Part shown: positions 7,564 through 16,165 of the stretch, in pieces | Layout of the letters: each line of letters starts with the position of its first letter | How positions within the stretch are numbered: position 1 is the first letter of the stretch | Origin: Pygmaiobacter massiliensis | GTDB lineage: Bacteria > Bacillota > Clostridia > Oscillospirales > Ruminococcaceae | Direction of reading: 5' to 3' | Length of the DNA: 64,000 nucleotides | Assembly (NCBI RefSeq): GCF_900199435.1 | Contig: NZ_OAML01000002.1 | Coordinates: forward strand, 372,001-436,000 | Position numbers and translations under genes: made by a program | The notes under the pieces: model-generated | Database searches by the model: none | Told to the model about the DNA's origin: nothing | The model's input: the letters and a program-made list of their open reading frames with translations, nothing else

Positions 7564-8421
7564 TTATCCTCTCTTTTTGCGAGAGATATTTAAGATAGAA
7601 AGTCCATAAAAAGCAATTGCGGTAACCACCAAAATCGCGATGCTCATGGCAGGGGTCACTTCGGTATCTCCAAATTGGTACACAACTCCCATCAACTGCT
7701 TAAATTCGGCTACTACTTCCGGCGGCGCGCCCCGAAACGTAACCGCCAGCGGTTCTTCCATCATCACCTGGCGAAACATTGCCCCGGCATGAGAAACCGG
7801 GAAGCATTTGATGACCGTCTGCACCGAATTCGGCAACTGTCCAATCGGCAGATAGATGCCTGTAATAAAACCGATGAGCGTACCAATGATGGTGCTTGCC
7901 GTTGCAAAGGCGTTTGCACTTTGAAAAAACGAAACCACAAAAAATACGATAGAAACATTGGTAACCGTGCCGAGTACAATCAAGCCCAGCACTTGCAACA
8001 TTTTGAGCGGGCTAAGCAGCTCACCGCCCTTTGCCACCAGATAGATTTCAGAGAGAATCAAGGCAACGATGCTCATGATAACACCAATGATAACCGCCGC
8101 GAGCAGGTATCCGCCCATCAGGCTACTACTTTTAATGGGTGAGGAAATGAAATCTTTGTTGATTTTTTTCGTTCTATCCTCTACCATAATGCCGAACGCG
8201 CCCATAGCGGTTGTCACGGATGTCACCGTGAGCAGACCTGCAATAATCCACGAGTCCATTAAGTACCTTACGCCCTCAAGGCCATCAAACGAGCTAACCC
8301 AAACATCCCCTAAAAACAGCATATAAAGCCCAATGATAATAAAGACAGACAGCAGAGAGAAGAAAACCGAGGTTTTATCTTTAAAAAATACTTTTAAGTT
8401 CCGCTTTGTAAACCCAATCAT
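7564..8421 (-). CDS. ABC-2 type transporter permease (drug-exporter type)
   Basis: A 285-residue membrane protein with six hydrophobic segments and the ABC-2 permease core (AFGIMVEDRTKKINKDFISS near 76; GFITGIYLPIGQLP near 185). It overlaps the partner ATPase gene by 4 bases. With that ATPase it forms a DrrAB-like exporter, and the LytTR/DUF3021 pair upstream in the same operon is a frequent companion of such exporters. The substrate cannot be told. Confidence 0.9.
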   Translation of the reverse strand: MIGFTKRNLKVFFKDKTSVFFSLLSVFIIIGLYMLFLGDVWVSSFDGLEGVRYLMDSWIIAGLLTVTSVTTAMGAFGIMVEDRTKKINKDFISSPIKSSSLMGGYLLAAVIIGVIMSIVALILSEIYLVAKGGELLSPLKMLQVLGLIVLGTVTNVSIVFFVVSFFQSANAFATASTIIGTLIGFITGIYLPIGQLPNSVQTVIKCFPVSHAGAMFRQVMMEEPLAVTFRGAPPEVVAEFKQLMGVVYQFGDTEVTPAMSIAILVVTAIAFYGLSILNISRKKRG

Positions 8422-9332
8422 TCCCGTATCTCCTTTCCGGTAATTGCAATAAACGCATCGTCCATCGTGCCTTTTACCACCTCAAATCCGGTAAGGAAAG
8501 GCTTTGTTGCTTCAATAATCGGCAATGCCTCCATGGTAGATGCAAGCGAAATGCGCAGCATATCAACCTGCTCTTTCCACGCGAGCCCTTGTTGCTGCAA
8601 TATTTCTTTTACCGCCTGTTCCTCTTTACAAAAAAGGATAAGCCGATCACTGGAGTATTGGCTGCGCAGCTCAGAGGGGGTACCTTTTGCTGCAATCTCG
8701 CCATTGTCCAGCACAATTACATAATCAGAGGCCGCGGCTTCTTCCATGTAATGGGTGGTTAAAAAAATCGTCATATTGGTTTTTTTCTGAATGTTTCGAA
8801 TCGTTGCCCATACATGCTGGCGCGTTTGCGGGTCAAGGCCTGTGGTAGGCTCATCTAAAAACAAAATTTTAGGGGTATGAATCAACGCGCGGGCGATATC
8901 ACAGCGACGACGCTGCCCGCCGGAAAGTTTGCCGTAAGGGCGCTTGAGATAATCTGTCACACCCGTGATTTCAGCGGCTTGCTCTACCGCTTGTTTGAGT
9001 TGCTGGCCCTTTAGCCCGTAAAACCCGCCTCGCACTTTTAGGTTTTCTTCTACGGTCAGCAAGCTATCCAGCAATCCGTCTTGAAAAACCACACCAAGGT
9101 CTTGGCGAATCTTTTCGTCCTCTTTGCCAATTTCGTATCCATTAACCAAAATGCTGCCTGCATCCGGTTTTAAAAAAGTGCAGATCATATCTATTGTCGT
9201 CGACTTACCTGCACCATTAGGACCCAGAAAAGAAAACAGCTTTCCCTTTTCTACATAAAAGTTGACGCCTTTTACGGCTTCTACTTTTCCGTAAGATTTG
9301 CGCAGATTCTGAATTTCTATGATATGGCTCAC
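8418..9332 (-). CDS. ABC transporter ATP-binding protein (DrrA-like)
   Basis: A 304-residue ATPase with Walker A GPNGAGKST (near 38), signature LSGGQRRR, Walker B ILFLDEPTTGLD and the switch His in TTHYMEEA. A C-terminal extension from about 225 is typical of DrrA-type exporters. It overlaps both the permease gene downstream and the DUF3021 gene upstream by 4 bases, so the operon is translationally coupled. Probably exports a lipophilic compound or peptide; the substrate is unknown. Confidence 0.93.
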   Translation of the reverse strand: MSHIIEIQNLRKSYGKVEAVKGVNFYVEKGKLFSFLGPNGAGKSTTIDMICTFLKPDAGSILVNGYEIGKEDEKIRQDLGVVFQDGLLDSLLTVEENLKVRGGFYGLKGQQLKQAVEQAAEITGVTDYLKRPYGKLSGGQRRRCDIARALIHTPKILFLDEPTTGLDPQTRQHVWATIRNIQKKTNMTIFLTTHYMEEAAASDYVIVLDNGEIAAKGTPSELRSQYSSDRLILFCKEEQAVKEILQQQGLAWKEQVDMLRISLASTMEALPIIEATKPFLTGFEVVKGTMDDAFIAITGKEIRE

Positions 9333-9775
9333 TTCTGTTCCCTCCGTTTTTCCTGTAAAATGCGGTTAATCTGGTCGGATGCAATTTTGTTTTGCAGCAG
9401 AATAATGCCGTAAGTAATAAAATAAACGATTACAAATACGCCCGAAACCATCCAGATGTACTTTGCCTGCCACGGAAACCATCGGAAAATGCCCCCGCCT
9501 ACCCCCAGCACCACAACGCCTACATCTGCCAGTGAAACGAGCATTTCGGCCCAGGGCGACTCAATCGGCAAAAACGAAGTAAGATACATTAAAAAGCAAA
9601 TCAGTGTGGTAACCGCAAAAAGCTGAAACAACACCCGCGGGTTAAGCCCCATCACCAAATCAAAAAAAGAAAGAAACGCTAAAATTAAGCTGACAACGGT
9701 ATAAGAAACGCAATCTACAAGAATCAGCTCATCGAGTTTCTTACTGCTGCTGTTTTTTCTGCTGTTCTCACTCAT
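9329..9775 (-). CDS. DUF3021-type four-helix membrane protein, partner of LytTR regulator
   Basis: A 148-residue protein with four hydrophobic segments after a charged, Ser/Asn-rich start. The layout and its position directly after a LytTR DNA-binding protein match the DUF3021 family, which is thought to hold its LytTR partner in check at the membrane. The start was placed at the ATG with AGGAGGG 5 bases upstream (MSENSRKNSS); seven further codons upstream are open but lack a site. The gene starts 11 bases after the LytTR stop and overlaps the ATPase gene by 4 bases. Confidence 0.8.
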   Translation of the reverse strand: MSENSRKNSSSKKLDELILVDCVSYTVVSLILAFLSFFDLVMGLNPRVLFQLFAVTTLICFLMYLTSFLPIESPWAEMLVSLADVGVVVLGVGGGIFRWFPWQAKYIWMVSGVFVIVYFITYGIILLQNKIASDQINRILQEKRREQK

Positions 9776-9785
9776 TTTATCCCTC

Positions 9786-10226
9786 CTAAAGCTCAAATTT
9801 TTCTCGAAAAGCTTTTACATAGTGGCGGTTGACCACCAGCTTTTCGGTGTTTTGCATCTTTACCTCCAGCTTACCATTCAGCAACGGCCGCACCGATTCT
9901 ACCCAGCTGATATTAGCAATCACAGATTTACCAATTCGCACAAAGGGCATCCTTTGCAGCAGCTCTTCTATCTGGTACAGTTTAAGCGGACTTTCATAAA
10001 CCCGTTGTTCTAAGTAAAGAAAGGTGCGGTCATCCACACTTTCAATGTAGCAAACATCCGCAGGGCTTATTGGGTAAGTTGCCCCGGCTTTGCTGCCAAT
10101 AAGGTTTAAAGAATATTGCTCTAAATAAGCAATCAAGTTCTCTGTTTCTTTTTCCGGCGTTTCTTTGCAACGAACCAGCACCTCCACCTCTGGAAGGTTT
10201 TTTATCCGCTCGACAATCAGCTTCAA
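9786..10226 (-). CDS. LytTR-family DNA-binding transcriptional regulator
   Basis: A 146-residue protein. The C-terminal LytTR domain starts near residue 50: ISPADVCYIESVDDRTFLYL, then the signature FVRIGKSVIANI and VNRHYVKAFREKF at the end. It has no receiver domain, as in the stand-alone LytTR proteins paired with DUF3021. It is the first gene of the exporter operon and most likely controls that operon, possibly itself, from sites in the gap upstream. The inducing signal cannot be read. Confidence 0.92.
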   Translation of the reverse strand: MKLIVERIKNLPEVEVLVRCKETPEKETENLIAYLEQYSLNLIGSKAGATYPISPADVCYIESVDDRTFLYLEQRVYESPLKLYQIEELLQRMPFVRIGKSVIANISWVESVRPLLNGKLEVKMQNTEKLVVNRHYVKAFREKFEL

Positions 10227-10381
10227 CGTATCGGCTCCCTTCGTTTGCTTCTGCTTTTAGTTTATGGGCAATTGCGCTAAAACACAAGAATTTTCGCGTA
10301 AGCTGCATTTTTAGATAGGTATGTTGCAGATAGGTGCTCGGCCTCGTTGGCAAACCTTCTCTGCCACGGTGGCGCAAAATG

Positions 10382-10417
10382 AAAACAGCGGCCACAAAAT
10401 GTGGCCGCTGTTTTCTG
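10382..10417 (-). terminator. Intrinsic terminator of pfkA
   Basis: A strong 14-bp perfect stem (AAAACAGCGGCCAC and its complement) around a 5-base loop, 40 bases after the pfkA stop on the minus strand. A- and T-rich flanks would allow function in both directions. The remainder of the gap (10227-10381) upstream of the LytTR gene shows no further structure that I can name. Confidence 0.88.
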
Positions 10418-10453
10418 CTGGTTTATCTATTGAAGGAAAAATTGGAAGGAGCC

Positions 10454-11695
10454 TTATTCGTCGGCAAAGGAGATCTGGACGTTGCGTGCAAGCTGTACCA
10501 GTTCGCCTTCCGGGTCTACCCGGCGCTGGTTGCCAATCATTGTAGAGCTGGCGATGACTTCTTCGAGAGAAACCGAGGTGAGACGGTTTTCCTGAACTGA
10601 AACCATACGTCCAAAATTGCCTTTTTCATCGGGCACAAGGTTTTCAAGCAGCTCTTTTACTGCAAATGCGCCAAAGCGTGTGCTCAGCAAACGGTCGTTT
10701 GCGGTAGGCACGCCGCCACGCTGAGCGTAGCCAACGTTGGTGGCACGGCATTCTACGTCCATCAGCACTTCGGAGATGGCATAGCCGTTCTCGTCGCGGT
10801 CTGCGTTCAGCGCACGCTCAACATAGTCGGCGATAACGCCAGATACGCCGCCAAAGCGAACAGCATCGGGCGAGCCTTCGACGATTTTTGTCGAATAGGC
10901 GCCTTTTTCAGGCGGGGTGACACCCTCAGAAACGATGACAATGGCAGTACCATTGCGCTCCAAACGGCGGCGCAGCTCAGCAACCAGCTTGTCAAAGTGG
11001 TACGGGATTTCGGGAATCAGCACAACGTCAGCACCGCTGGAAATTGCGGTGTGCAGTGCAATATGGCCCGCATTGCGTCCCATAACCTCGATAAACATGA
11101 CGCGGCTGTGTGCTTCACCGGTGGTGCGCACCGATTCTACTGCCTGCACGCAGCGAGAAACTGCCGTGTCAAAGCCAAAAGTAATTTCAGTAGAACGCAG
11201 GTCGTTATCGATGGTTTTGGGAACACCGACCACCGGCACGCCCATACGGGAATAATCGCGCCCAGAGGTAAGGGTACCGTCGCCGCCAACGATAATCATT
11301 GCGTCAATGCCGGCATCGCGCAGGTTCTGCACGGCGGTTTCAGAAAAGTTATCGTAGATAAGTTTTCCGTTTTCGTCGTGCTCAAAGCCTTCTTTGTTAC
11401 GACGCGGGTATTTAAACAGGTTATCTTTGTTAGAGCTGTGCAGAATTGTGCCGCCTTTTTCGATAATGCCCTGCACGTCTTCACAGGTCAGCTTGTGGAA
11501 GTAGTCGCCGCCCAGCAGCATACCACGGTAGCCATAAGGGATACCGATGACCTCCACACCATATTTATCTGCCATCATAACAACAGCACGAATCACAGCA
11601 TTCAGGCCCGGGCAGTCGCCGCCACCTGTCATAATACCGATTCTCTTTACACCATTTTTCAAGGTATTTTCAATAATTCTATAGGAATCGCTCAT
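10454..11695 (-). CDS. pfkA: 6-phosphofructokinase (group III, predicted ATP-dependent)
   Basis: A 413-residue enzyme that phosphorylates fructose 6-phosphate to the 1,6-bisphosphate. It opens with GIMTGGGDCPGLNAVIR and has the donor site IIVGGDGTLTSG (near 138) and VPKTIDNDL (near 158). Gly in GGDGT predicts ATP as phosphate donor, since pyrophosphate enzymes have Asp there. The Lys in PKTIDND is however the pyrophosphate-type residue, a mix known from the actinobacterial-like group III enzymes. It is longer than the 320-residue E. coli form. Single gene with a candidate promoter about 100 bases upstream and its own terminator. Confidence 0.93.
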   Translation of the reverse strand: MSDSYRIIENTLKNGVKRIGIMTGGGDCPGLNAVIRAVVMMADKYGVEVIGIPYGYRGMLLGGDYFHKLTCEDVQGIIEKGGTILHSSNKDNLFKYPRRNKEGFEHDENGKLIYDNFSETAVQNLRDAGIDAMIIVGGDGTLTSGRDYSRMGVPVVGVPKTIDNDLRSTEITFGFDTAVSRCVQAVESVRTTGEAHSRVMFIEVMGRNAGHIALHTAISSGADVVLIPEIPYHFDKLVAELRRRLERNGTAIVIVSEGVTPPEKGAYSTKIVEGSPDAVRFGGVSGVIADYVERALNADRDENGYAISEVLMDVECRATNVGYAQRGGVPTANDRLLSTRFGAFAVKELLENLVPDEKGNFGRMVSVQENRLTSVSLEEVIASSTMIGNQRRVDPEGELVQLARNVQISFADE

Positions 11696-11802
11696 ATTGA
11701 TTATCCGCTCCCTTCTTATCTATTATATTTTTCTCTAAGACGTTTTACTAGGTAAAAACATTGACATATTATGAACAATTCAATCACAGATACAGCACAT
11801 TG

Positions 11803-11831
11803 ACCATAAACTTCCAGTTCAATGTGGTCAA
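11803..11831 (-). promoter_or_regulatory. Candidate pfkA promoter inside an inverted repeat
   Basis: Reading the minus strand: TTGACC, 17 bases, TATGGT. The TTGACC is one arm of the inverted repeat TTGACC-N20-GGTCAA (11800-11831), so a repressor could cover the promoter. The remaining gap (11696-11958) is AT-rich and shared with the divergent HAD gene. Confidence 0.4.
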
Positions 11832-11958
11832 CATGATAGAATGGTTGCTATTCGACCCTAATCGCGTTAGAATAAAAGAAAGCTTTTTTCGAAAAAAGTC
11901 TAAAAAGCACTCATCATTTATCCATTAGCTGACATTTATTTATCAAAGGAGAAATACT

Positions 11959-12618
11959 GTGAAGCCTGTTTCTTTAGTCGTCTGGGATTGGAACGGTACC
12001 CTTTTTGATGACGTGCCGGTTTCCATCGACACCATCAATGAGCTTTTGCTGCGCCATGCGTATCCGCCTTTGCAAGATACCGCGGATTACCACAGTAAAT
12101 TCTGCTTTCCCATCATCCAATATTATCGCAACCTGGGCATTGATTTTGACCGTACCCCATTTGATGCAATGGCCCATGAGTTTATGGATATCTACCATAA
12201 AAAAAACATTAGCTGCGGCCTGGTGAAAGGTGCGCATGAAACGCTGGCACAGCTGAAAAGCGACGGCATTTCCCAGGTGTTAATTTCTGCTTCAATGCAG
12301 CAGCACTTGGAAAACCAGGTGGACCGCTTTCCCATTCGGCCTTATTTTGAACATTTGCTCGGCATTAGCGACATTTATGCGCAAAGCAAAGCTCATATCG
12401 CATTGCGCTTTTTCGAGCGCACCGACATTGACCCGCAGACTGTAGTGTTCATTGGTGACAGTGTGCACGATTATGAAGTAGCTTCTGGCTGCGGCGCACA
12501 ATGTGTGCTTTATACCGGCGGTCATCAGCCAGCCGAAAAGCTCGCTGCCACCGGTGCCCCACTTATTGATAGTTTGCCCCGTTTGGCAGAGTATTGCCGC
12601 CAGCGCGGGGTACAATAG
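11959..12618 (+). CDS. HAD-superfamily phosphatase, phosphoglycolate phosphatase-like
   Basis: A 219-residue HAD subfamily IA protein. Motif I is VWDWNGTLFDDV (near 9), with Trp in place of the usual Leu; motif II is the Ser in VLISASMQQH; motif IV is FIGDSVHDYEVA. A helical cap lies between motifs I and II. It should hydrolyse a small phosphate ester in the cytoplasm; phosphoglycolate is only a class-level guess. It starts with GTG, with AAGGAG 8 bases upstream. It is divergent from pfkA and followed 27 bases later by an amidohydrolase gene. Confidence 0.85.
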   Translation: MKPVSLVVWDWNGTLFDDVPVSIDTINELLLRHAYPPLQDTADYHSKFCFPIIQYYRNLGIDFDRTPFDAMAHEFMDIYHKKNISCGLVKGAHETLAQLKSDGISQVLISASMQQHLENQVDRFPIRPYFEHLLGISDIYAQSKAHIALRFFERTDIDPQTVVFIGDSVHDYEVASGCGAQCVLYTGGHQPAEKLAATGAPLIDSLPRLAEYCRQRGVQ

Positions 12619-12645
12619 CCACATCTCTTTTAAGGAGGTTTTCCC

Positions 12646-14253
12646 ATGCAGAAAACGATTTATACAGGTGGGAACATTTTGACAATGGACCCGCGTGCCA
12701 AGGGCAGCAACTGCCCTGAGGCGGTTTTGGTGCAGGACGGCCGCATTGCAGGTCTTGGGCGTCTGTTTGACCTGCGCGAAGTCGCGCCCGACGCACGGGT
12801 GCGCGATCTCGGCGGACATACATTAATGCCGGGCTTTATTGACCCGCACAGCCACATCACCAGCTTTGCTTCTACTTTAGGGCTGGTGCAGTTAAGCGGC
12901 GCAAAAAGTTTTGATGATATTGCCGAGAAAATTACGGCTTTTATGAATGCCAATGCCCCGGCACCGGATGCTTTTTTAAGCGGCTTTGGCTACGATAATA
13001 ACTTTTTAGCAGAAAAAACTCACCCCACCAAAGAACTGCTTGACCGCGTTTGCCCCGACCGGCCTTTGCTGATTGCACATGCCAGCGGCCATATGGGTGT
13101 AGCAAATTCCAAAGCCCTCCAGATGCTGGGCATCTCGGCCGATACACCGGACCCGGAGGGCGGTCGCATTGGGCGCATGGCCGGTAGCCGTGAACCCAGT
13201 GGGTATCTTGAAGAAACCGCTTTCACCCAAAATAGCAGCAAAATTCCACTCCCCAGTGTTAACCAGCGTTTGGCAGAGCTGGACCGCGCACAGGATATTT
13301 ACCTTGCACATGGCATCACCACAGCACAGGATGGCCTGACCCGCACTGCAGAGTGGCAGCTGCTTAGCCAGGCCGCAGAGGCTGACCGCCTTAAAATTGA
13401 CGTGGTAAGCTACCTTGATCTAAACCTTAACCCGGAGTTACGTGAGAATTCGCGCTACTGGCAACGTTATTATAATCGGCTTAAACTGGGCGGATATAAG
13501 ATTTTTCTGGATGGCTCTCCGCAAGGGCGCACTGCATGGATGACCAAGCCCTATCTCGGAGAAGACCCGACCTACTGCGGGTACCCCATCTATTCGGATG
13601 AAAAAGTAAAATCCTTTATGATCCAGGCGTTAAACGACAATGCACAGATTCTTTGCCATTGTAACGGCGATGCCGCAGCACAGCAGATGATTGATGCTTA
13701 CGCCGCAGCAGTAAAAGAGACCGACAAATCCGGAATTCGACCTGTTATGATTCACGCGCAGATGCTGCGCAAAGACCAGCTGCCGATGCTGGCGAAGCTT
13801 GGCATCATCGCCTCTTTTTTTGTGGCGCACACTTACTACTGGGGCGATATTCATCTGCAAAACTTCGGCAAAGAGCGCGCCGATTACATCAGCCTGGCCC
13901 ACTCTGCCCTTGAAAAAGGCGTGCTTTATACGTTCCACCAGGATACCCCTGTGCTTTTGCCGGATATGCTGGACACAGTGCAGCGCGCGGTAGAGCGCCG
14001 TACCAAAAACGGCGTACAGTTGGCACAAAGCGAATGTGTCAGCGTATATGACGCGCTGAAAGCCGTTACTATAAATGCCGCTGAGCAGTATTTTGAAGAA
14101 AGCCAAAAAGGCAGTATTGCCGTGGGCAAGCTGGCGGACTTTGTGATTTTGGAAGAAGACCCGCTTACGGTGGAAAAAGACCATATTAAAGATATTAAAA
14201 TTCTCGAAACCATTAAGCAAGGCAAAACACTTTACACTCACAGTAAATCATAA
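12646..14253 (+). CDS. Amidohydrolase family protein (YtcJ-like)
   Basis: A 535-residue metal-dependent hydrolase. The metal ligands appear as GFIDPHSHITSF (near 66), with later His residues in QILCHCNGDAAAQ and VMIHAQMLRKDQ and the Asp in TFHQDTPVLLPD. The C-terminal beta-sandwich returns in SIAVGKLADFVILEEDPL. YtcJ-like enzymes hydrolyse C-N bonds of cyclic or aryl amides, with substrate mostly unknown. Start ATG follows AAGGAGG. It sits 8 bases ahead of mutY in the same run, which looks like simple clustering. Confidence 0.88.
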   Translation: MQKTIYTGGNILTMDPRAKGSNCPEAVLVQDGRIAGLGRLFDLREVAPDARVRDLGGHTLMPGFIDPHSHITSFASTLGLVQLSGAKSFDDIAEKITAFMNANAPAPDAFLSGFGYDNNFLAEKTHPTKELLDRVCPDRPLLIAHASGHMGVANSKALQMLGISADTPDPEGGRIGRMAGSREPSGYLEETAFTQNSSKIPLPSVNQRLAELDRAQDIYLAHGITTAQDGLTRTAEWQLLSQAAEADRLKIDVVSYLDLNLNPELRENSRYWQRYYNRLKLGGYKIFLDGSPQGRTAWMTKPYLGEDPTYCGYPIYSDEKVKSFMIQALNDNAQILCHCNGDAAAQQMIDAYAAAVKETDKSGIRPVMIHAQMLRKDQLPMLAKLGIIASFFVAHTYYWGDIHLQNFGKERADYISLAHSALEKGVLYTFHQDTPVLLPDMLDTVQRAVERRTKNGVQLAQSECVSVYDALKAVTINAAEQYFEESQKGSIAVGKLADFVILEEDPLTVEKDHIKDIKILETIKQGKTLYTHSKS

Positions 14254-14261
14254 GGAGCACC

Positions 14262-15335
14262 ATGGACGTTACTGATTTTTCTGAGCTGCCCCGCATTGTC
14301 ACCCCATTGTTGGCCTGGTACCGCGGCACGGCCCGCGTTTTGCCGTGGCGCAGCGACCCTAAACCCTATCATGTCTGGCTTTCGGAGATTATGCTGCAGC
14401 AAACACGTGTAGAAGCTGTAAAAGGCTATTATCACCGTTTTTTGCAAAAGCTGCCTACGATAGCTGCGCTTGCAGAAGCGGACGAAGAGGTACTTCTGAA
14501 GCTTTGGGAAGGGCTAGGTTATTATAACCGGGTACGCAACCTGCAAAAGGCGGCACAGGTAGTGGTAAAGGAGTACGGCGGAGAATTACCTGCTGACTAT
14601 GAGGCTTTGCTGAAACTGCCGGGCATAGGCCGCTATACGGCAGGGGCTATCAGCAGTATTGCCTTTGGCCTACCCTGCCCCGCGGTAGACGGCAATGTAC
14701 TGCGTGTTATTGCCCGGGTAACCGCAAGCGAAGAAAACACCAGCAAAGAGCCGGTGAAGCGCAATTTCGAATCTGCACTTGCAGCCTCGATGCCCCAAAA
14801 TGATGCCAGCGCCTTTAATCAGGCGTTGATGGAACTTGGCGCAACTGTCTGCTTGCCCAATGGAGCACCGCGCTGTGAAGCTTGCCCTCTTTCACACGTC
14901 TGTAAAGCGCATCAGCTTGGCAACGAGCTTGCCTTTCCGCTCAAAGATCAGAAACCTGCGCGCCGCATAGAACAGCGCACTGTATTCGTCGTGCTTTCTG
15001 AAAATCGGGTTGGCATACAAAAACGTCCACCCAAGGGCTTGCTGCGTGGCTTGTGGGAGTTCCCTTCTGCTGAGGGTACGCTTGACCGCGACGCAGCAAT
15101 ATGCTATCTTAAAACAATCGGCCTAACGGCACATAATCTGGTGCCCTTAGGCGATGCCAAACATATTTTCACGCATTTGGAATGGAAGATGACCGGATTT
15201 GCCGTAGAGTGTACCCCTTGCAGCGACTGTTCTTTAACCTGGGTTACCCTACAGCAACTGCGGGAAGAATATTCCCTGCCGGGCGCATTAAAGGCTTATA
15301 CCGCCACACTCGGCTCACTGCTTTCAGAAAAATGA
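14262..15335 (+). CDS. mutY: A/G-specific adenine glycosylase
   Basis: A 357-residue DNA repair enzyme that removes adenine paired with 8-oxoguanine. It has the EIMLQQTRVEAV segment (catalytic Glu, near 43), the helix-hairpin-helix KLPGIGRYTAGAI and the catalytic Asp in PAVDGNVLRV (near 143). The Fe-S cluster cysteines follow near 200. Their spacing is C-x7-C-x2-C-x5-C, one residue longer in the first gap than the textbook C-x6. The C-terminal NUDIX-like domain that reads 8-oxoG starts near 235 (RTVFVVLSENRVGIQKR). Start ATG has AAGGAG 5 bases upstream. Confidence 0.94.
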   Translation: MDVTDFSELPRIVTPLLAWYRGTARVLPWRSDPKPYHVWLSEIMLQQTRVEAVKGYYHRFLQKLPTIAALAEADEEVLLKLWEGLGYYNRVRNLQKAAQVVVKEYGGELPADYEALLKLPGIGRYTAGAISSIAFGLPCPAVDGNVLRVIARVTASEENTSKEPVKRNFESALAASMPQNDASAFNQALMELGATVCLPNGAPRCEACPLSHVCKAHQLGNELAFPLKDQKPARRIEQRTVFVVLSENRVGIQKRPPKGLLRGLWEFPSAEGTLDRDAAICYLKTIGLTAHNLVPLGDAKHIFTHLEWKMTGFAVECTPCSDCSLTWVTLQQLREEYSLPGALKAYTATLGSLLSEK

Positions 15336-15363
15336 CTTTCCCCTTTTGAAAGGACGATAACAT

Positions 15364-15798
15364 ATGGAACTGCGCAACTATGAGGCCTCTGACCTTGAAG
15401 TGGTAGGAGCTGTCTGGCTCACTTCTGTGATTGCCTCGCATCCGTTTATAGAAGAAGATTACTGGATTAACGAATATCGCACCATGTACCACGAATTCCT
15501 CCCCGCTGCTACCACTTTGGTAGCCACTGTGGACGGCGCAGTAGAAGGCTTTTTGAGCTTTGGCAAAGAGGGCGAGATTGCTGCTTTGTATGTCGCCGTC
15601 TGCTTTCAAAAAAAAGGGCATGGCACTGCACTCTTGAACCGAGCAAAAGAGCTTGCCCAGAGTGGCCTGCAGGTTTCGGTCTATCGCGAAAATGAGCGCG
15701 CAGTCGCTTTCTTTACTAAAAACGGCTTTGCCATCTCGCAAACCAGCACTGGCGCAGAAGGCCACGAAACTTTGCAGATGGAATGGAAACCCGTTTAA
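15364..15798 (+). CDS. GNAT-family N-acetyltransferase
   Basis: A 144-residue protein with the acetyl-CoA loop QKKGHGTALLNRAKE (Q-x-x-G-x-G, near residue 81) after a central beta strand AALYVAVCF. The C-terminal NERAVAFFTKNGF is the usual end of the fold. It transfers an acetyl group to an amine on a small molecule or protein; the target is unknown. It starts 28 bases after mutY and AAAGGACG precedes the ATG, so it is probably cotranscribed with it. Confidence 0.88.
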   Translation: MELRNYEASDLEVVGAVWLTSVIASHPFIEEDYWINEYRTMYHEFLPAATTLVATVDGAVEGFLSFGKEGEIAALYVAVCFQKKGHGTALLNRAKELAQSGLQVSVYRENERAVAFFTKNGFAISQTSTGAEGHETLQMEWKPV

Positions 15799-15822
15799 AG
15801 CTAATTATTTAGAACCTTAAAA

Positions 15823-15863
15823 AGTGATTTTCACTAAAATTGTGAAGGTCACTTTTTTTATTT
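15823..15863 (+). terminator. Intrinsic terminator after the GNAT gene
   Basis: AAGTGA and TCACTT form the outer stem and TCAC/GTGA the inner stem, followed by a run of seven T. It ends the HAD-amidohydrolase-mutY-GNAT run. Confidence 0.75.
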
Positions 15864-16165
15864 TTGGAAGCCTTTTCCCATAGCGAAAACCAGGCGAATT
15901 CTTTACATTCGGGGGTAATTGTGCTATTCTTTAACGGTATTATTATATAGGCAATACTGCGCGTTTCCAGACGTTGGACAGGGCCAGCCCATTTTGTTAC
16001 ATAAAACAACGACGGCCACCGACCCTTTGCGCATGGATAAATTTTTAGTTTCGTCGGCCATTTGCTGGCAGGCACCTTTTCAGAAATCCACCGTCAACTT
16101 TGCACTGTTGCCTATCTACTAAATTCGCCGCTGTGCGGCAAAATTTGAACGGAGCGATTTTTGTT
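15864..16165 (+). other. Gene-free leader region before the LtaS-like gene
   Basis: No open frame here has a credible start. A weak promoter (TTGTGC, 16 bases, TATTAT, ending about 15945) would give a leader of some 200 bases. The leader has several inverted segments, the last (GCCGC...GCGGC, about 16127-16140) directly before the GGAG ribosome binding site at 16151. No known riboswitch consensus was recognised. Confidence 0.4.
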
